A stretch of DNA of 64,000 bases. Source: a bacterium 1xD8-48 (GTDB taxonomy: Bacteria; Bacillota; Clostridia; Lachnospirales; Lachnospiraceae). Numbering within the stretch: position 1 is the stretch's first letter; each line of letters begins with the position of its first letter. The notes below the pieces were generated by a model that did no database searches, was not told the origin of the DNA, and worked only from the letters and a program-made list of their open reading frames with translations. Of this stretch, positions 24,688-33,429 are shown piece by piece. The stretch spans positions 175,084 to 239,083 of the forward strand of contig QZDS01000005.1 of assembly GCA_009917455.1 (NCBI GenBank). The letters are read 5' to 3'. The position numbers and the translations under genes were made by a program.

Positions 24688-26097
24688 TTACAGGCTGTAT
24701 ATTGAAAGAATCTGCTTAAAGCACCATTGATAGTCGATTGCGGGAATATCGTCTGTGGTGACGATAGATTCTGATTTATAAACGTCGCCGTCTATCAGAT
24801 ATTTTATGGTGCCCACTTCGGTTCCGGCAGCTATGGGGGCGGTGAGTTCCTCCGCCTGCCGGAAATCCACCTGTATCTGTTCATCTTTTTTGAGAAGAAT
24901 TCCGATTTCTTCCTCATCCGCAGCGGAGGCATTCTCTGCGGTTTTGTCTATTTTTACTTCGGCAAGCGCAATGTCCCCCAGTTCTTTTGTCTGCCCGTTT
25001 ATAACGCTGACAGGCTTTAAACGGCTTTCATCAAAGGCTGCTTCCGAGAGGGTATGGTATTCAAAATTTTCAAGGCCGTAATTCATAAGCTGCTTTGTGT
25101 CACTCCACTTATAGGTTTTGTTGTTCGGCCAGCCGCAGGCTAAAAGCGCGACTACAAAGGTTCTGTTGTCCCGGCGCAGCGACCCGACATAGCAATATCC
25201 GGCGGTACCCGTAAAGCCTGTTTTCCCGGAAAGCGCGCCGTCCATCATGGAGAGAAAGGCATTATGGTTGTTGCAGGAAAAGATGCGGCCACTGCTCACA
25301 TAGCTTCCGTCTTCTTCCTTATAGCTTTCAAAGGAGTAGGAGGGCGTGCGGGTGATTTCCAGAAATTCTTCCTTTTTCGGGGAATCCATGATGCAGTAGG
25401 ACATGATTCTGGCAAGATCCGCAGCGGTAGTAGAATGGGTCTTTACGGTTCCGTCGCTTCCTGTGGCGGTGGCGTCGAGGCCGTTTGGCGTGATAAAATA
25501 AGTATCAAAGCATCCGATATCCCGGGCTTTCTGGTTCATCATCTTAGCAAAGGCTTCCACGCTCCCCGCGACGTGTTCTGCAATGACAACGGCTGAATCA
25601 TTGTGGGATTCCAGCATGAGGGAGTAAAGCAAATCTTCCACTTTATAATATTCGTTTGGGGTGACATGGAGCTTTACCTTCGGCATACTCGCCGCATAGG
25701 AGCTGGCCTGCGCATAATCCTCCACATGGCCGTATTCCAGCGCAAGGATGCAGGTCATGATTTTGGTAGTGCTTGCCATGGGGAGAATCTTTTCTCCCTC
25801 CTTTTCATAGAGGATGCGTCCGGAATCTGCATCCATCAAAACCGCGGACTGGGCATACAGTTTCAGGGAATCGTCGGCGGAAGCATTTGTCTGTAATGTG
25901 GTTTCCGTCAGCATAGCGGCTTTTGTGGGCATTGCTGTTTCCGGAAAGGCAGCCGCCACGATCTGCTCTTTCGGCTCCGGGACAGCTTCGGAGGAAGGAA
26001 AGGCCCGGGCGTCAAGCGCATGTGAAGGCGCAAAAGGAAGAGCAGACAAAAGGAGGGCGGTAAAGAGGAAGGCGGATAGTTTTTGCATATATTTCAT
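24688..26097 (-). CDS. dacA: D-alanyl-D-alanine carboxypeptidase (S11)
   Basis: A second secreted penicillin-binding protein of 469 residues, longer than the one at 20086 because of an Ala/Thr/Glu-rich linker (about 30-75) after the signal peptide (cleavage near SHALDA). Catalytic motifs: STTK (Ser109, Lys112), SHN (Ser164-Asn166) and KTG within LSGKTGFTGTAG. The C-terminal domain ends in a likely amphipathic membrane-tethering helix. ATG 26097 is used; ATG 26088 is also possible. The gene is divergent from asnS. The exact dac subtype cannot be fixed by eye, so the symbol is tentative. Confidence 0.9.
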   Translation of the reverse strand: MKYMQKLSAFLFTALLLSALPFAPSHALDARAFPSSEAVPEPKEQIVAAAFPETAMPTKAAMLTETTLQTNASADDSLKLYAQSAVLMDADSGRILYEKEGEKILPMASTTKIMTCILALEYGHVEDYAQASSYAASMPKVKLHVTPNEYYKVEDLLYSLMLESHNDSAVVIAEHVAGSVEAFAKMMNQKARDIGCFDTYFITPNGLDATATGSDGTVKTHSTTAADLARIMSYCIMDSPKKEEFLEITRTPSYSFESYKEEDGSYVSSGRIFSCNNHNAFLSMMDGALSGKTGFTGTAGYCYVGSLRRDNRTFVVALLACGWPNNKTYKWSDTKQLMNYGLENFEYHTLSEAAFDESRLKPVSVINGQTKELGDIALAEVKIDKTAENASAADEEEIGILLKKDEQIQVDFRQAEELTAPIAAGTEVGTIKYLIDGDVYKSESIVTTDDIPAIDYQWCFKQILSIYSL

Positions 26098-26200
26098 AGA
26101 ATTCCGTTCAGGTAGTCAGCTTCTTTAAATTTATATGTAAGGAAAGCGGAAAAATATGCTATACTGATAAACAGGAAGCAGATACTTTTGGCGCCGCGGA

Positions 26201-26230
26201 TTGCGGAAGCTTCAAATCTTATGTTATAAT
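26201..26230 (+). promoter_or_regulatory. Promoter for asnS
   Basis: TTGCGG (26201-26206), 18 bases, perfect TATAAT (26225-26230). The leader of about 110 nt before asnS is rich in short GC pairings but shows no T-box core (GGGTGG.ACCGCG). Confidence 0.6.
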
Positions 26231-26344
26231 GAATTGCGCTGATGCGCGAGCAGGTCGCAGGGAATCCTCCTGCCTGTGGCGGGTTCCTCCTTACGACAAA
26301 TTATAATATCAGCAAATTTGCAATAGAAGAAAGGCAGGATAGTT

Positions 26345-27736
26345 ATGGAACTGACAAATATTAAGGATATATTCCGGGAAAAGGAAAAGTATGCGGACGC
26401 TGAGGTGACGGTAGGCGGCTGGGTGAGAAGCAACAGGGATTCTAAAACTTTCGGATTTCTGGTGGTGAACGACGGAAGCTTTTTTGAACCGCTGCAGGTG
26501 GTATACTCCGACGCGCTTTCGGATTTTGACGAGATTGCCAGAATCGGCGTGGGCGCGGCGGTAACGGTGAGGGGAAAAATCGTGGTGACGCCGGGGGCGA
26601 AGCAGCCGCTGGAAATGCAGGCCATAGAGGTAGTGCTTGAGGGCGCTTCCCCTTCCGATTATCCTTTGCAGAAGAAACGCCACAGCTTTGAATATCTGCG
26701 GACCATCTCCCATCTGCGGGCGAGAACCAATACCTTCCAGGCGGTTTTCCGGGTCCGTTCCATGGCAGCCTATGCGATTCACCGCTTTTTCCAGGAGAGG
26801 GGATTTGTTTATGTGCATACGCCGCTGATTACCGGAAGCGACTGCGAGGGCGCGGGGGAAATGTTTAAGGTGACCACGCTGGATTTGGATAACGTGCCAA
26901 AGACGCAGGACGGAGAGGTGGACTACAGTCAGGATTTCTTTGGGAAGCCCACCAATCTGACGGTGAGCGGTCAGCTGGATGTGGAGACCTATGCCTTTGC
27001 CTTTAAGAATGTATATACCTTCGGACCTACTTTCCGGGCGGAAAATTCCAATACCTCCCGTCACGCGGCGGAGTTTTGGATGATTGAGCCGGAAATGTGC
27101 TTTGCGGATTTAAAGGATGATATGATACTCGCGGAGGCGATGCTCAAATATGTCATTCGCTATGTTCTGGAGAACGCGCCGGAGGAGATGGCGTTTTTCA
27201 ACCAGTTCGTGGACAGGGGGCTGATTGAGCGCTTACAGCATGTATTGGATTCTGAGTTCGGCCATGTGACCTATACCCAGGCCATTGAAATTCTGGAGAA
27301 GCACAACGATGAATTTGAGTACAAGGTACACTGGGGAAGCGATTTGCAGACCGAGCATGAAAGATATCTGACGGAAAAGGAATTTAAACGTCCCGTGTTT
27401 GTGACGGATTACCCGAAAGAAATCAAGGCTTTCTATATGAAGCTGAACGAGGACGGAAAGACCGTGGCGGCTATGGACTGTCTGGTTCCGGGCATTGGCG
27501 AGATTATCGGAGGAAGCCAGAGAGAGGACGACCTTGCGCTTCTTATACAGCGGATGGAGGAAATGAACCTCAATAAGGAAGATTATGATTTTTATCTTGA
27601 TTTGCGGCGTTACGGCTCCGTGCGCCATGCGGGCTTCGGACTGGGATTTGAGAGATGTGTGATGTACCTGACAGGTATGGGAAATATCAGGGATGTGGTT
27701 CCTTTCCCCAGAACGGTGAAGAACTGCGAGCTGTGA
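26345..27736 (+). CDS. asnS: Asparaginyl-tRNA synthetase
   Basis: Class II synthetase of 463 residues charging tRNA-Asn directly. The N-terminal OB-fold anticodon-binding domain ([20 protein letters not shown]) is followed by the catalytic core: motif 1 around [13 protein letters not shown], motif 2 in [22 protein letters not shown] and motif 3 in [15 protein letters not shown]. The asparagine type, rather than aspartyl, is supported by the motif-2 EFWMIEPE and the overall length. ATG 26345 follows AAGGCAGGATAGTT. Monocistronic by position. Confidence 0.95.
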   Translation: MELTNIKDIFREKEKYADAEVTVGGWVRSNRDSKTFGFLVVNDGSFFEPLQVVYSDALSDFDEIARIGVGAAVTVRGKIVVTPGAKQPLEMQAIEVVLEGASPSDYPLQKKRHSFEYLRTISHLRARTNTFQAVFRVRSMAAYAIHRFFQERGFVYVHTPLITGSDCEGAGEMFKVTTLDLDNVPKTQDGEVDYSQDFFGKPTNLTVSGQLDVETYAFAFKNVYTFGPTFRAENSNTSRHAAEFWMIEPEMCFADLKDDMILAEAMLKYVIRYVLENAPEEMAFFNQFVDRGLIERLQHVLDSEFGHVTYTQAIEILEKHNDEFEYKVHWGSDLQTEHERYLTEKEFKRPVFVTDYPKEIKAFYMKLNEDGKTVAAMDCLVPGIGEIIGGSQREDDLALLIQRMEEMNLNKEDYDFYLDLRRYGSVRHAGFGLGFERCVMYLTGMGNIRDVVPFPRTVKNCEL

Positions 27737-27773
27737 AAAAAGTGTAAATTTTGAAAACTTTGCTCTATCCTAT

Positions 27774-27802
27774 TTGAAACATTTATGATATACTGCTATA
27801 CG
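27774..27802 (+). promoter_or_regulatory. Promoter for the decarboxylase operon
   Basis: TTGAAA (27774-27779), 17 bases, TATACG (27797-27802) with an extended -10 TGC. An overlapping TATACT at 27789-27794 has no matching -35 box. The start would lie near 27809, directly before the structured leader. Confidence 0.55.
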
Positions 27803-27814
27803 ACGAAATTATGT

Positions 27815-27900
27815 GGACGGGTACGTCCCCGGGCGCATTGGCCTACGGATACCTGTATCCTGCGGTGTCTGTGTACCCGTGAATAATGTTATTATTTTTT
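27815..27900 (+). promoter_or_regulatory. Structured 5' leader of the decarboxylase operon
   Basis: ACGGGTAC (27817-27824) pairs perfectly with GTACCCGT (27873-27880). Inside, GGATAC (27847-27852) pairs with GTATCC (27855-27860) across a two-base loop. A U-rich tract (TTATTATTTTTTT) begins about ten bases after the closing stem. This looks like a leader RNA, perhaps an attenuator. It matches no riboswitch class I know. Confidence 0.45.
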
Positions 27901-27924
27901 TAATATAAAATGGAGGGCTGAAAC

Positions 27925-29355
27925 ATGAGTACTAATTCACAGGCGAGTCAAAGAATAGCATCTTTACTCGATGAAAACAGTTTCGTTGAAATTGGTGCCG
28001 GAGTAACTGCCAGAAGCACTGATTTTAATCTGAAACAGACAGAAACTCCTTCTGACGGTGTGATTACCGGATATGGAGTTATAGGCGGCAGCCTTGTGTA
28101 TGTATACAGCCAGGACGCTTCCGTTTTAAACGGCAGCGTTGGCGAAATGCATGCGAAAAAAATTGCAAACCTCTATGACCTTGCTTTGAAAACAGGAGCG
28201 CCTGTAATCGGGCTGATTGAATCCGCAGGTTTACGTCTCCAGGAGGCTGCGGACGCGCTTAACGGCTTTGGCGAGATTTATAAAAAGCAGGTGTTAAGTT
28301 CCGGCGTGATTCCGCAGATTACGGCTATTTTCGGTACATGTGGCGGAGGTCTTGCGCTTATTCCCACATTGACGGATTTTACTTTCATGGAAGAAAAGAA
28401 AGCAAAGCTGTTCGTGAATGCGCCCAATGCGCTTGACGGAAATGAAATCGGCAGATGCGATACGTCTGCGGCGGCATTCCAGAGCGAAGAGGCCGGTATT
28501 GTGGACGTGGTTGCCGACGAGGCAGGGATTCTTGCAAAAATCAGGGAGCTTGTATGCATGCTTCCCGCGAACAATCAGGACGATATGCTTTATGAGGACT
28601 GCACAGACGATTTGAACCGCGAATGTGCGGAAATCGCAGGCTGCGTGGGAGATACGTCCATTGCGTTGTCCCAGCTTGCCGACAACGGCGAAGTGTTTGA
28701 AGTAAAGGCGGGATATGCGAAGGAAATGGTTACGGCATTCGTCAGATTAAACGGTGAAACCATAGGCGCTGTTGCAAACCGCAGCGAGGTTTACGGCGAC
28801 GAGGGAACGGTGACGGATAAGTTTGACGCTGTTTTAACGCCTGCAGGGTGCGACAAGGCGGCGGATTTTATTGAGTTCTGCGACGCCTTTAATATCCCGG
28901 TTCTTTCCCTTACCAATGTGAAGGGATTCAAGGCTGACAAGTGTTCCGAAAAGAGAATTGCCAGAGCGGCTGCAAAGCTTACATACGCCTTTGCAAATGC
29001 GACTGTTCCCAAGGTGAATGTCATCATCGGACAGGCATTCGGAAGCGCTTATGTGGCGATGAACTCCAAGGCAATCGGAGCGGATATTACCATGGCATGG
29101 CCCGACGCTCAGATTGGAACCATGGATGCGAAGCTGGCAGCCAAGATAATCTGCGACGGACAGGGCGCGGAAGCAATTGAAGCCTGTGCAAAGGAATATG
29201 CTGAATTGCAGACCAGCGCTCAGGGCGCAGCCAGGAGAGGATATGTAGACCAGATAATTGAACCGGCGGCCACAAGAAAGTATGTGATTGGCGCTTTCGA
29301 GATGCTGCTTTCCAAGAAAGAAGACCGTCCTGCAAAAAAACACGGTACAGTTTAG
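27925..29355 (+). CDS. Acyl-CoA-type carboxyltransferase subunit (decarboxylase alpha subunit, MmdA/PccB-like)
   Basis: A 476-residue protein of the crotonase-fold carboxyltransferase family that moves CO2 between an acyl-CoA and biotin. Both halves are visible: the N-terminal half with DGVITGYGVIGGSLVYVYSQ, ESAGLRLQEAADALNG and FGTCGGGLALIPTL, and the C-terminal half with NVIIGQAFGSAYVAMNSK and MAWPDAQIGTMDA. It lies first in an operon with OadG-like, biotin-carrier and OadB-like subunits, so it should act as the alpha subunit of a sodium-pumping acyl-CoA decarboxylase (methylmalonyl-CoA or similar). It is somewhat shorter and more divergent than typical MmdA, so the acyl-CoA cannot be named. 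ATG 27925 follows TGGAGGGCTG. Confidence 0.85.
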   Translation: MSTNSQASQRIASLLDENSFVEIGAGVTARSTDFNLKQTETPSDGVITGYGVIGGSLVYVYSQDASVLNGSVGEMHAKKIANLYDLALKTGAPVIGLIESAGLRLQEAADALNGFGEIYKKQVLSSGVIPQITAIFGTCGGGLALIPTLTDFTFMEEKKAKLFVNAPNALDGNEIGRCDTSAAAFQSEEAGIVDVVADEAGILAKIRELVCMLPANNQDDMLYEDCTDDLNRECAEIAGCVGDTSIALSQLADNGEVFEVKAGYAKEMVTAFVRLNGETIGAVANRSEVYGDEGTVTDKFDAVLTPAGCDKAADFIEFCDAFNIPVLSLTNVKGFKADKCSEKRIARAAAKLTYAFANATVPKVNVIIGQAFGSAYVAMNSKAIGADITMAWPDAQIGTMDAKLAAKIICDGQGAEAIEACAKEYAELQTSAQGAARRGYVDQIIEPAATRKYVIGAFEMLLSKKEDRPAKKHGTV

Positions 29356-29373
29356 AAAGGATGCTTACTTAAT

Positions 29374-30102
29374 ATGAAAAAATGGTTATTGATATTAGGT
29401 ATGATTACCTGTATGCTCGGTTTGACAGCGTGCGGCCAGGCGGAGGAAGCCAATGAGCCTCTGCTTACGGCGGAGGAAGCGGAGACAGTGGGCCAGGGCA
29501 TTGTGGAAAGCATTAACCAGTGTGTGGTTATGAATATGCAGGCACAGTACACTTCCCCGGTTGATGTCAGCGCCATTACAAGCTGGGAATCCGCAAGGGA
29601 GGATATGGGTGATTATGTAGAAGTTATCAGCACGGAGGCCGAATTTGACGGAGAAGATGGTGTAATTGACGTCAGGGTGAAAGGCTCTCTGCGTGAGGCG
29701 ATAGTAGAAATTGTTTATGAAAAGGGTGATATTACCAGTATTGCAACCAATGTGGAATATACCTTTGGTGAAAAGATGGAAAAGGCAGCGCTCAATACGC
29801 TCCTTGGAATGGGAACCGTTTTCTGCGTTCTTATTCTGATTTCCCTTATCATCAGTCTGTTTGGATTTATTCCGAAACTTCAGGATAAGCTTTCAAAGAA
29901 GCCTGTGGCGGCCGAGGCTCCAAAGCCTGTGGCGGCAGTTGCAGCTCCCGCAGCGGCAGAAGAAGAGCTGTCCGACGATTTGGAACTGGTTGCCGTTATT
30001 TCAGCGGCTATTGCGGCATATGAAGGGACTTCTTCCGCAGACGGTTTTGTAGTGAGAAGCATTAAGCGCTCAGGCAAAAAATGGCAGAGCGCAGGTATTT
30101 AA
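29374..30102 (+). CDS. OadG-family gamma subunit with lipoprotein-like N-terminal domain
   Basis: A 242-residue protein. The C-terminal part is a classical gamma subunit of sodium-pump decarboxylases: a membrane helix (about 148-170, GMGTVFCVLILISLIISLFG), an Ala/Pro linker and the segment ELVAVISAAIAAYEG. Such subunits anchor and help assemble the alpha-beta complex. Unusually, the first 140 residues are an added domain that begins with a signal sequence and lipobox LTAC (Cys20), so this part should be outside and lipid-anchored. It lies 18 bases after the carboxyltransferase gene. Confidence 0.85.
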   Translation: MKKWLLILGMITCMLGLTACGQAEEANEPLLTAEEAETVGQGIVESINQCVVMNMQAQYTSPVDVSAITSWESAREDMGDYVEVISTEAEFDGEDGVIDVRVKGSLREAIVEIVYEKGDITSIATNVEYTFGEKMEKAALNTLLGMGTVFCVLILISLIISLFGFIPKLQDKLSKKPVAAEAPKPVAAVAAPAAAEEELSDDLELVAVISAAIAAYEGTSSADGFVVRSIKRSGKKWQSAGI

Positions 30103-30172
30103 AGAATATATGCACTTGAATATGTAAGCTTTGAAGAAGAAAGAAAACATTGAATTCAGGAGGACTTTCGTA

Positions 30173-30544
30173 ATGAAAAATTATACAATTACTGTGAATG
30201 GCAACGTATATGACGTAGTAGTGGAAGAAGGGGCATCCACAGGAGCAGCAGCTCCCGCGGCGCCCAAGGCTGCTCCGAAGGCAGCGCCCAAAGCAGCTCC
30301 CGCAGCGCCCAAGGCTGCTGCCGGTGCAGGAAGCGTTAAAGTGGAAGCGGGCGCAGCCGGCAAGGTATTTAAGATTGAAGCAAGCGTAGGTCAGTCTCTC
30401 AAGGCTGGTGACACGGTGGTAATCGTGGAAGCGATGAAGATGGAAATTCCTGTTGTTGCACCTCAGGATGGTACCGTGGCAAGTATCGACGTGGCTGTTG
30501 GCGATGCTGTAGAAGCCGGCGCTTTACTGGCAACGTTGAACTAG
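30173..30544 (+). CDS. Biotin carrier protein of the sodium-pump decarboxylase
   Basis: A 123-residue biotin/lipoyl-attachment protein. The biotinylated lysine is Lys89 in VEAMKMEIPV. Before it lies a flexible Ala/Pro/Lys linker (about 25-50) made of AAPKAAPK-like repeats, which lets the biotin arm swing between the carboxyltransferase and the membrane subunit. The N-terminal MKNYTITVNGNVYDVVVEE is the usual start of such carriers. ATG 30173 has AGGAGGA before it. As neither carboxyltransferase in this operon has its own biotin domain, this carrier probably serves both. Confidence 0.92.
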   Translation: MKNYTITVNGNVYDVVVEEGASTGAAAPAAPKAAPKAAPKAAPAAPKAAAGAGSVKVEAGAAGKVFKIEASVGQSLKAGDTVVIVEAMKMEIPVVAPQDGTVASIDVAVGDAVEAGALLATLN

Positions 30545-30555
30545 TTATGGAATCC

Positions 30556-30587
30556 GCCGGTTCCTGAACCGGGCCGGTTTGCCGGCT
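30556..30587 (+). other. Two adjacent hairpins between the biotin-carrier gene and oadB
   Basis: CCGGTTC/GAACCGG closes a two-base loop, and directly after it GCCGG/CCGGC closes a four-base loop. No T-run follows. Placed between two cistrons that need different protein amounts, it could stabilise or process the mRNA. Confidence 0.45.
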
Positions 30588-30635
30588 TAAAGTTCGGGAA
30601 GGCGATTTCCGGGAAAACAACAGGAGGTAAAAGAA

Positions 30636-31787
30636 ATGGATTATATAGTGAATACACTGTCCAACCTGATTCATCAGACAGCGTTCTTTAATCTGACCTG
30701 GGGCAACTATCTGATGATTCTTGTGGCTTGTATCTTTCTTTATCTTGCGATTGCCAAAGGCTTTGAGCCATTGCTTTTGACGCCTATCGCATTTGGTATG
30801 CTGCTGGTTAATATTTATCCTGATATTATGCTGAGTATTGAAGATTCGGCAAATGGCAGCGGCGGCTTACTGTATTATTTTTATCTCTTAGACGAATGGG
30901 CAATCCTTCCATCCCTGATTTTTATGGGCGTGGGCGCCATGACCGACTTCGGTCCGCTGATTGCCAACCCTAAGAGCTTCTTACTCGGCGCCGCGGCGCA
31001 GTTTGGTATTTTCGCGGCATATTTCGGAGCAATTGCATTCGGCTTTAACGACAAGGCGGCAGCGGCAATCTCCATCATCGGCGGCGCGGACGGCCCGACA
31101 TCCATTTTCCTTGCAGGAAAGTTGGGACAGACCGCTTTGCTGGGACCTATCGCGGTAGCGGCATATTCCTATATGTCACTGGTTCCCATTATCCAGCCGC
31201 CTATTATGAAATTACTCACAACGGAAAAGGAAAGAAAAATCAAGATGGGCCAGCTTCGTCCGGTATCCAAGCTTGAAAAAATTCTTTTCCCTATCGTAGT
31301 TACCATCGTTGTCTGCATGATTCTTCCTACCACAGCGCCTCTTGTAGGTATGCTGATGTTAGGTAACCTGTTCAGAGAGTCCGGCGTGGTAAGGCAGCTT
31401 ACCGATACGGCGTCCAATGCGCTTATGTATATCGTAGTTATCCTGCTTGGCACTTCCGTAGGAGCCACCACAAGCGCAGAGGCCTTCTTAAATGTGGATA
31501 CCTTAAAGATTGTTGCGCTGGGACTGATTGCCTTTGCATTCGGAACGGCGGCAGGCGTGCTTTTCGGCAAGCTTATGTGCATTGCCACAAAAGGCAAGGT
31601 CAATCCCCTTATCGGCTCCGCTGGCGTGTCGGCAGTTCCCATGGCGGCCAGAGTTTCCCAGAAGGTGGGAGCCGAGGCAGACCCGACCAACTTCCTGCTG
31701 ATGCATGCAATGGGACCGAACGTTGCAGGCGTTATCGGTACGGCGGTAGCGGCCGGTACTTTCATGGCGGTATTTGGAGTATTTTAA
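30636..31787 (+). CDS. oadB: Sodium-ion-translocating decarboxylase subunit beta (OadB-like)
   Basis: The membrane pump. It decarboxylates carboxybiotin and moves sodium ions outward. 383 residues with about nine to eleven hydrophobic helices. The family signature [18 protein letters not shown] is present, as are [15 protein letters not shown] and the late [15 protein letters not shown]. Length fits the shorter beta subunits. ATG 30636 has CAGGAGGT before it. It lies third after the alpha-like subunit and before oadA, and should work with both carboxyltransferases. Confidence 0.93.
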   Translation: MDYIVNTLSNLIHQTAFFNLTWGNYLMILVACIFLYLAIAKGFEPLLLTPIAFGMLLVNIYPDIMLSIEDSANGSGGLLYYFYLLDEWAILPSLIFMGVGAMTDFGPLIANPKSFLLGAAAQFGIFAAYFGAIAFGFNDKAAAAISIIGGADGPTSIFLAGKLGQTALLGPIAVAAYSYMSLVPIIQPPIMKLLTTEKERKIKMGQLRPVSKLEKILFPIVVTIVVCMILPTTAPLVGMLMLGNLFRESGVVRQLTDTASNALMYIVVILLGTSVGATTSAEAFLNVDTLKIVALGLIAFAFGTAAGVLFGKLMCIATKGKVNPLIGSAGVSAVPMAARVSQKVGAEADPTNFLLMHAMGPNVAGVIGTAVAAGTFMAVFGVF

Positions 31788-31811
31788 TTGATTATAACTG
31801 AAAACAGCGAA

Positions 31812-31873
31812 GGTCTGTACAGTGCACGGAACAGGTTTCGGACGCGGAAAGCGGCCGTAAGCTGTTCCAGACC
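31812..31873 (+). other. Hairpin between oadB and oadA
   Basis: GGTCT (31812-31816) pairs with AGACC (31869-31873). Inside, GGAACAG (31828-31834) pairs with CTGTTCC (31862-31868), giving an interrupted long stem. No terminator tail follows, so an mRNA-processing or stability role is more likely. Confidence 0.45.
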
Positions 31874-31922
31874 AGGTGTACTGGAAGGGCCACAGCGGAA
31901 CTGAAATTAGGAGGATGTAGAA

Positions 31923-33350
31923 ATGACAGAACAGGTTAAAAAACCGGTTGGAATTATGGAAACCGTTCTTCGTGACGCACATCAGTCTTTGATTGCGACA
32001 AGAATGCCTACCGAGATGATGCTTCCAATCGTTGAAAAAATGGATAAAGTTGGTTACCATGCAGTTGAGTGCTGGGGCGGCGCTACTTTCGACGCGTCTC
32101 TTCGTTTCTTAAAGGAAGACCCCTGGGACAGACTGAGAAAGCTTCGCGACGGCTTTAAAAACACCAGGCTGCAGATGCTTTTCAGAGGTCAGAATATTTT
32201 AGGATACAGACCTTATGCGGACGACGTTGTAGACAGCTTTGTTGAGAAGTCCATCGCAAACGGTATTGATATCATCCGTATTTTTGACTGCTTAAACGAT
32301 TTGAGAAACCTTCAGGCAGCGGTAAACGCTACCAATAAGGTAAAAACAAGAGAGGGCAGGGGTCACGCTCAGGTTGCTCTTTCCTATACGTTAGGCGACG
32401 CCTATACAATGGAATACTGGACGGATATGGCCAGAAAGATTGAGGAGATGGGCGCTGATTCCATCTGTATCAAGGATATGGCCGGACTCCTTGTTCCTTA
32501 TAAAGCGTCCGAAATGATTGCGGCTATGAAGTCCGTAACGAAGCTGCCGATTCAGCTTCACACCCACTATACCTCAGGCGTTGCCAGCATGACCTACATG
32601 AAGGCCGTTGAGGCGGGCGTTGACGTAATCGACTGTGCAATTTCACCTTTTGCAATGGGTACATCACAGCCGGCTACGGAGGTTATGGTGGAAACCTTTA
32701 AGGGAACTCCTTACGATACCGGTTACGACCAGAATATCCTCTCCGAAATCGCCGATTATTTCAGACCTTACAGAGACGAGTGCCTTGCAAGCGGGCTTCT
32801 CAATCCCAAGGTTATGGGCGTTGATATCAAGACTCTGCTGTATCAGGTTCCCGGCGGTATGCTTTCCAATATGGTGAGCCAGCTCAAGGAGCAGAACGCG
32901 GAAGATAAGTACTACGACGTGCTCAGAGAAATCCCGGCAGTCAGAAAAGACTTGGGCGAGCCGCCTCTTGTTACGCCTTCATCCCAGATTGTGGGTACAC
33001 AGGCGGTATTCAATGTACTTATGGGTGAGAGATATAAGATGGCCACCAAGGAGACCAAGGCGGTTCTCCGCGGCGAGTACGGCCAGACCGTTAAGCCTAT
33101 GAATCAGGAAATTATCGACAAGGTTATTCCCGGCGAGAAGAGAATTACCTGCCGTCCCGCTGATTTGATTGAGAACGAAATGGATAAGTTAGAGGCTGAG
33201 ATGAAAGAATGGAAACAGCAGGACGAGGACGTATTGTCCTACGCGTTGTTCCCTCAGGTTGCCACAGACTTCTTCAAGTATCGTCAGGCACAGCAGGAAA
33301 AAGTGGATATGACCCAGGCGGACACCAAAAACGCGGCATATCCGGTATAG
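31923..33350 (+). CDS. oadA: Oxaloacetate decarboxylase alpha / pyruvate carboxylase subunit B, carboxyltransferase domain only
   Basis: A 475-residue DRE-TIM-type carboxyltransferase acting on oxaloacetate/pyruvate. Typical parts: ETVLRDAHQSLIATRM with the metal-binding Asp, ECWGGATFDASLRFL, IRIFDCLNDLRNL, and the HTHYTSG histidines. The chain ends about 120 residues short of a full OadA: the C-terminal biotin domain with its MKM lysine is missing. Biotin must therefore come from the separate carrier at 30173..30544. A leader hairpin precedes it and ATG 31923 follows AGGAGGATGTAGAA. Last gene of the operon, followed by a terminator. Confidence 0.93.
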   Translation: MTEQVKKPVGIMETVLRDAHQSLIATRMPTEMMLPIVEKMDKVGYHAVECWGGATFDASLRFLKEDPWDRLRKLRDGFKNTRLQMLFRGQNILGYRPYADDVVDSFVEKSIANGIDIIRIFDCLNDLRNLQAAVNATNKVKTREGRGHAQVALSYTLGDAYTMEYWTDMARKIEEMGADSICIKDMAGLLVPYKASEMIAAMKSVTKLPIQLHTHYTSGVASMTYMKAVEAGVDVIDCAISPFAMGTSQPATEVMVETFKGTPYDTGYDQNILSEIADYFRPYRDECLASGLLNPKVMGVDIKTLLYQVPGGMLSNMVSQLKEQNAEDKYYDVLREIPAVRKDLGEPPLVTPSSQIVGTQAVFNVLMGERYKMATKETKAVLRGEYGQTVKPMNQEIIDKVIPGEKRITCRPADLIENEMDKLEAEMKEWKQQDEDVLSYALFPQVATDFFKYRQAQQEKVDMTQADTKNAAYPV

Positions 33351-33370
33351 TTTCAACTGTTTTGTAATTT

Positions 33371-33410
33371 ACCCCCCATGCAAAATGATTGTGTGGGGGG
33401 ATTTGTCTTA
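33371..33410 (+). terminator. Terminator of the decarboxylase operon
   Basis: CCCCCCA (33372-33378) pairs with TGGGGGG (33394-33400), with further pairing inside, followed by a T-rich ATTTGTCTT tail. Confidence 0.75.
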
Positions 33411-33429
33411 AATGGAATGAGGAAAAATA

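Noticed and set aside
26231..26344. T-box or other riboswitch in the asnS leader
   Set aside because: The T-box core sequence is absent and no clear terminator/antiterminator pair is visible.
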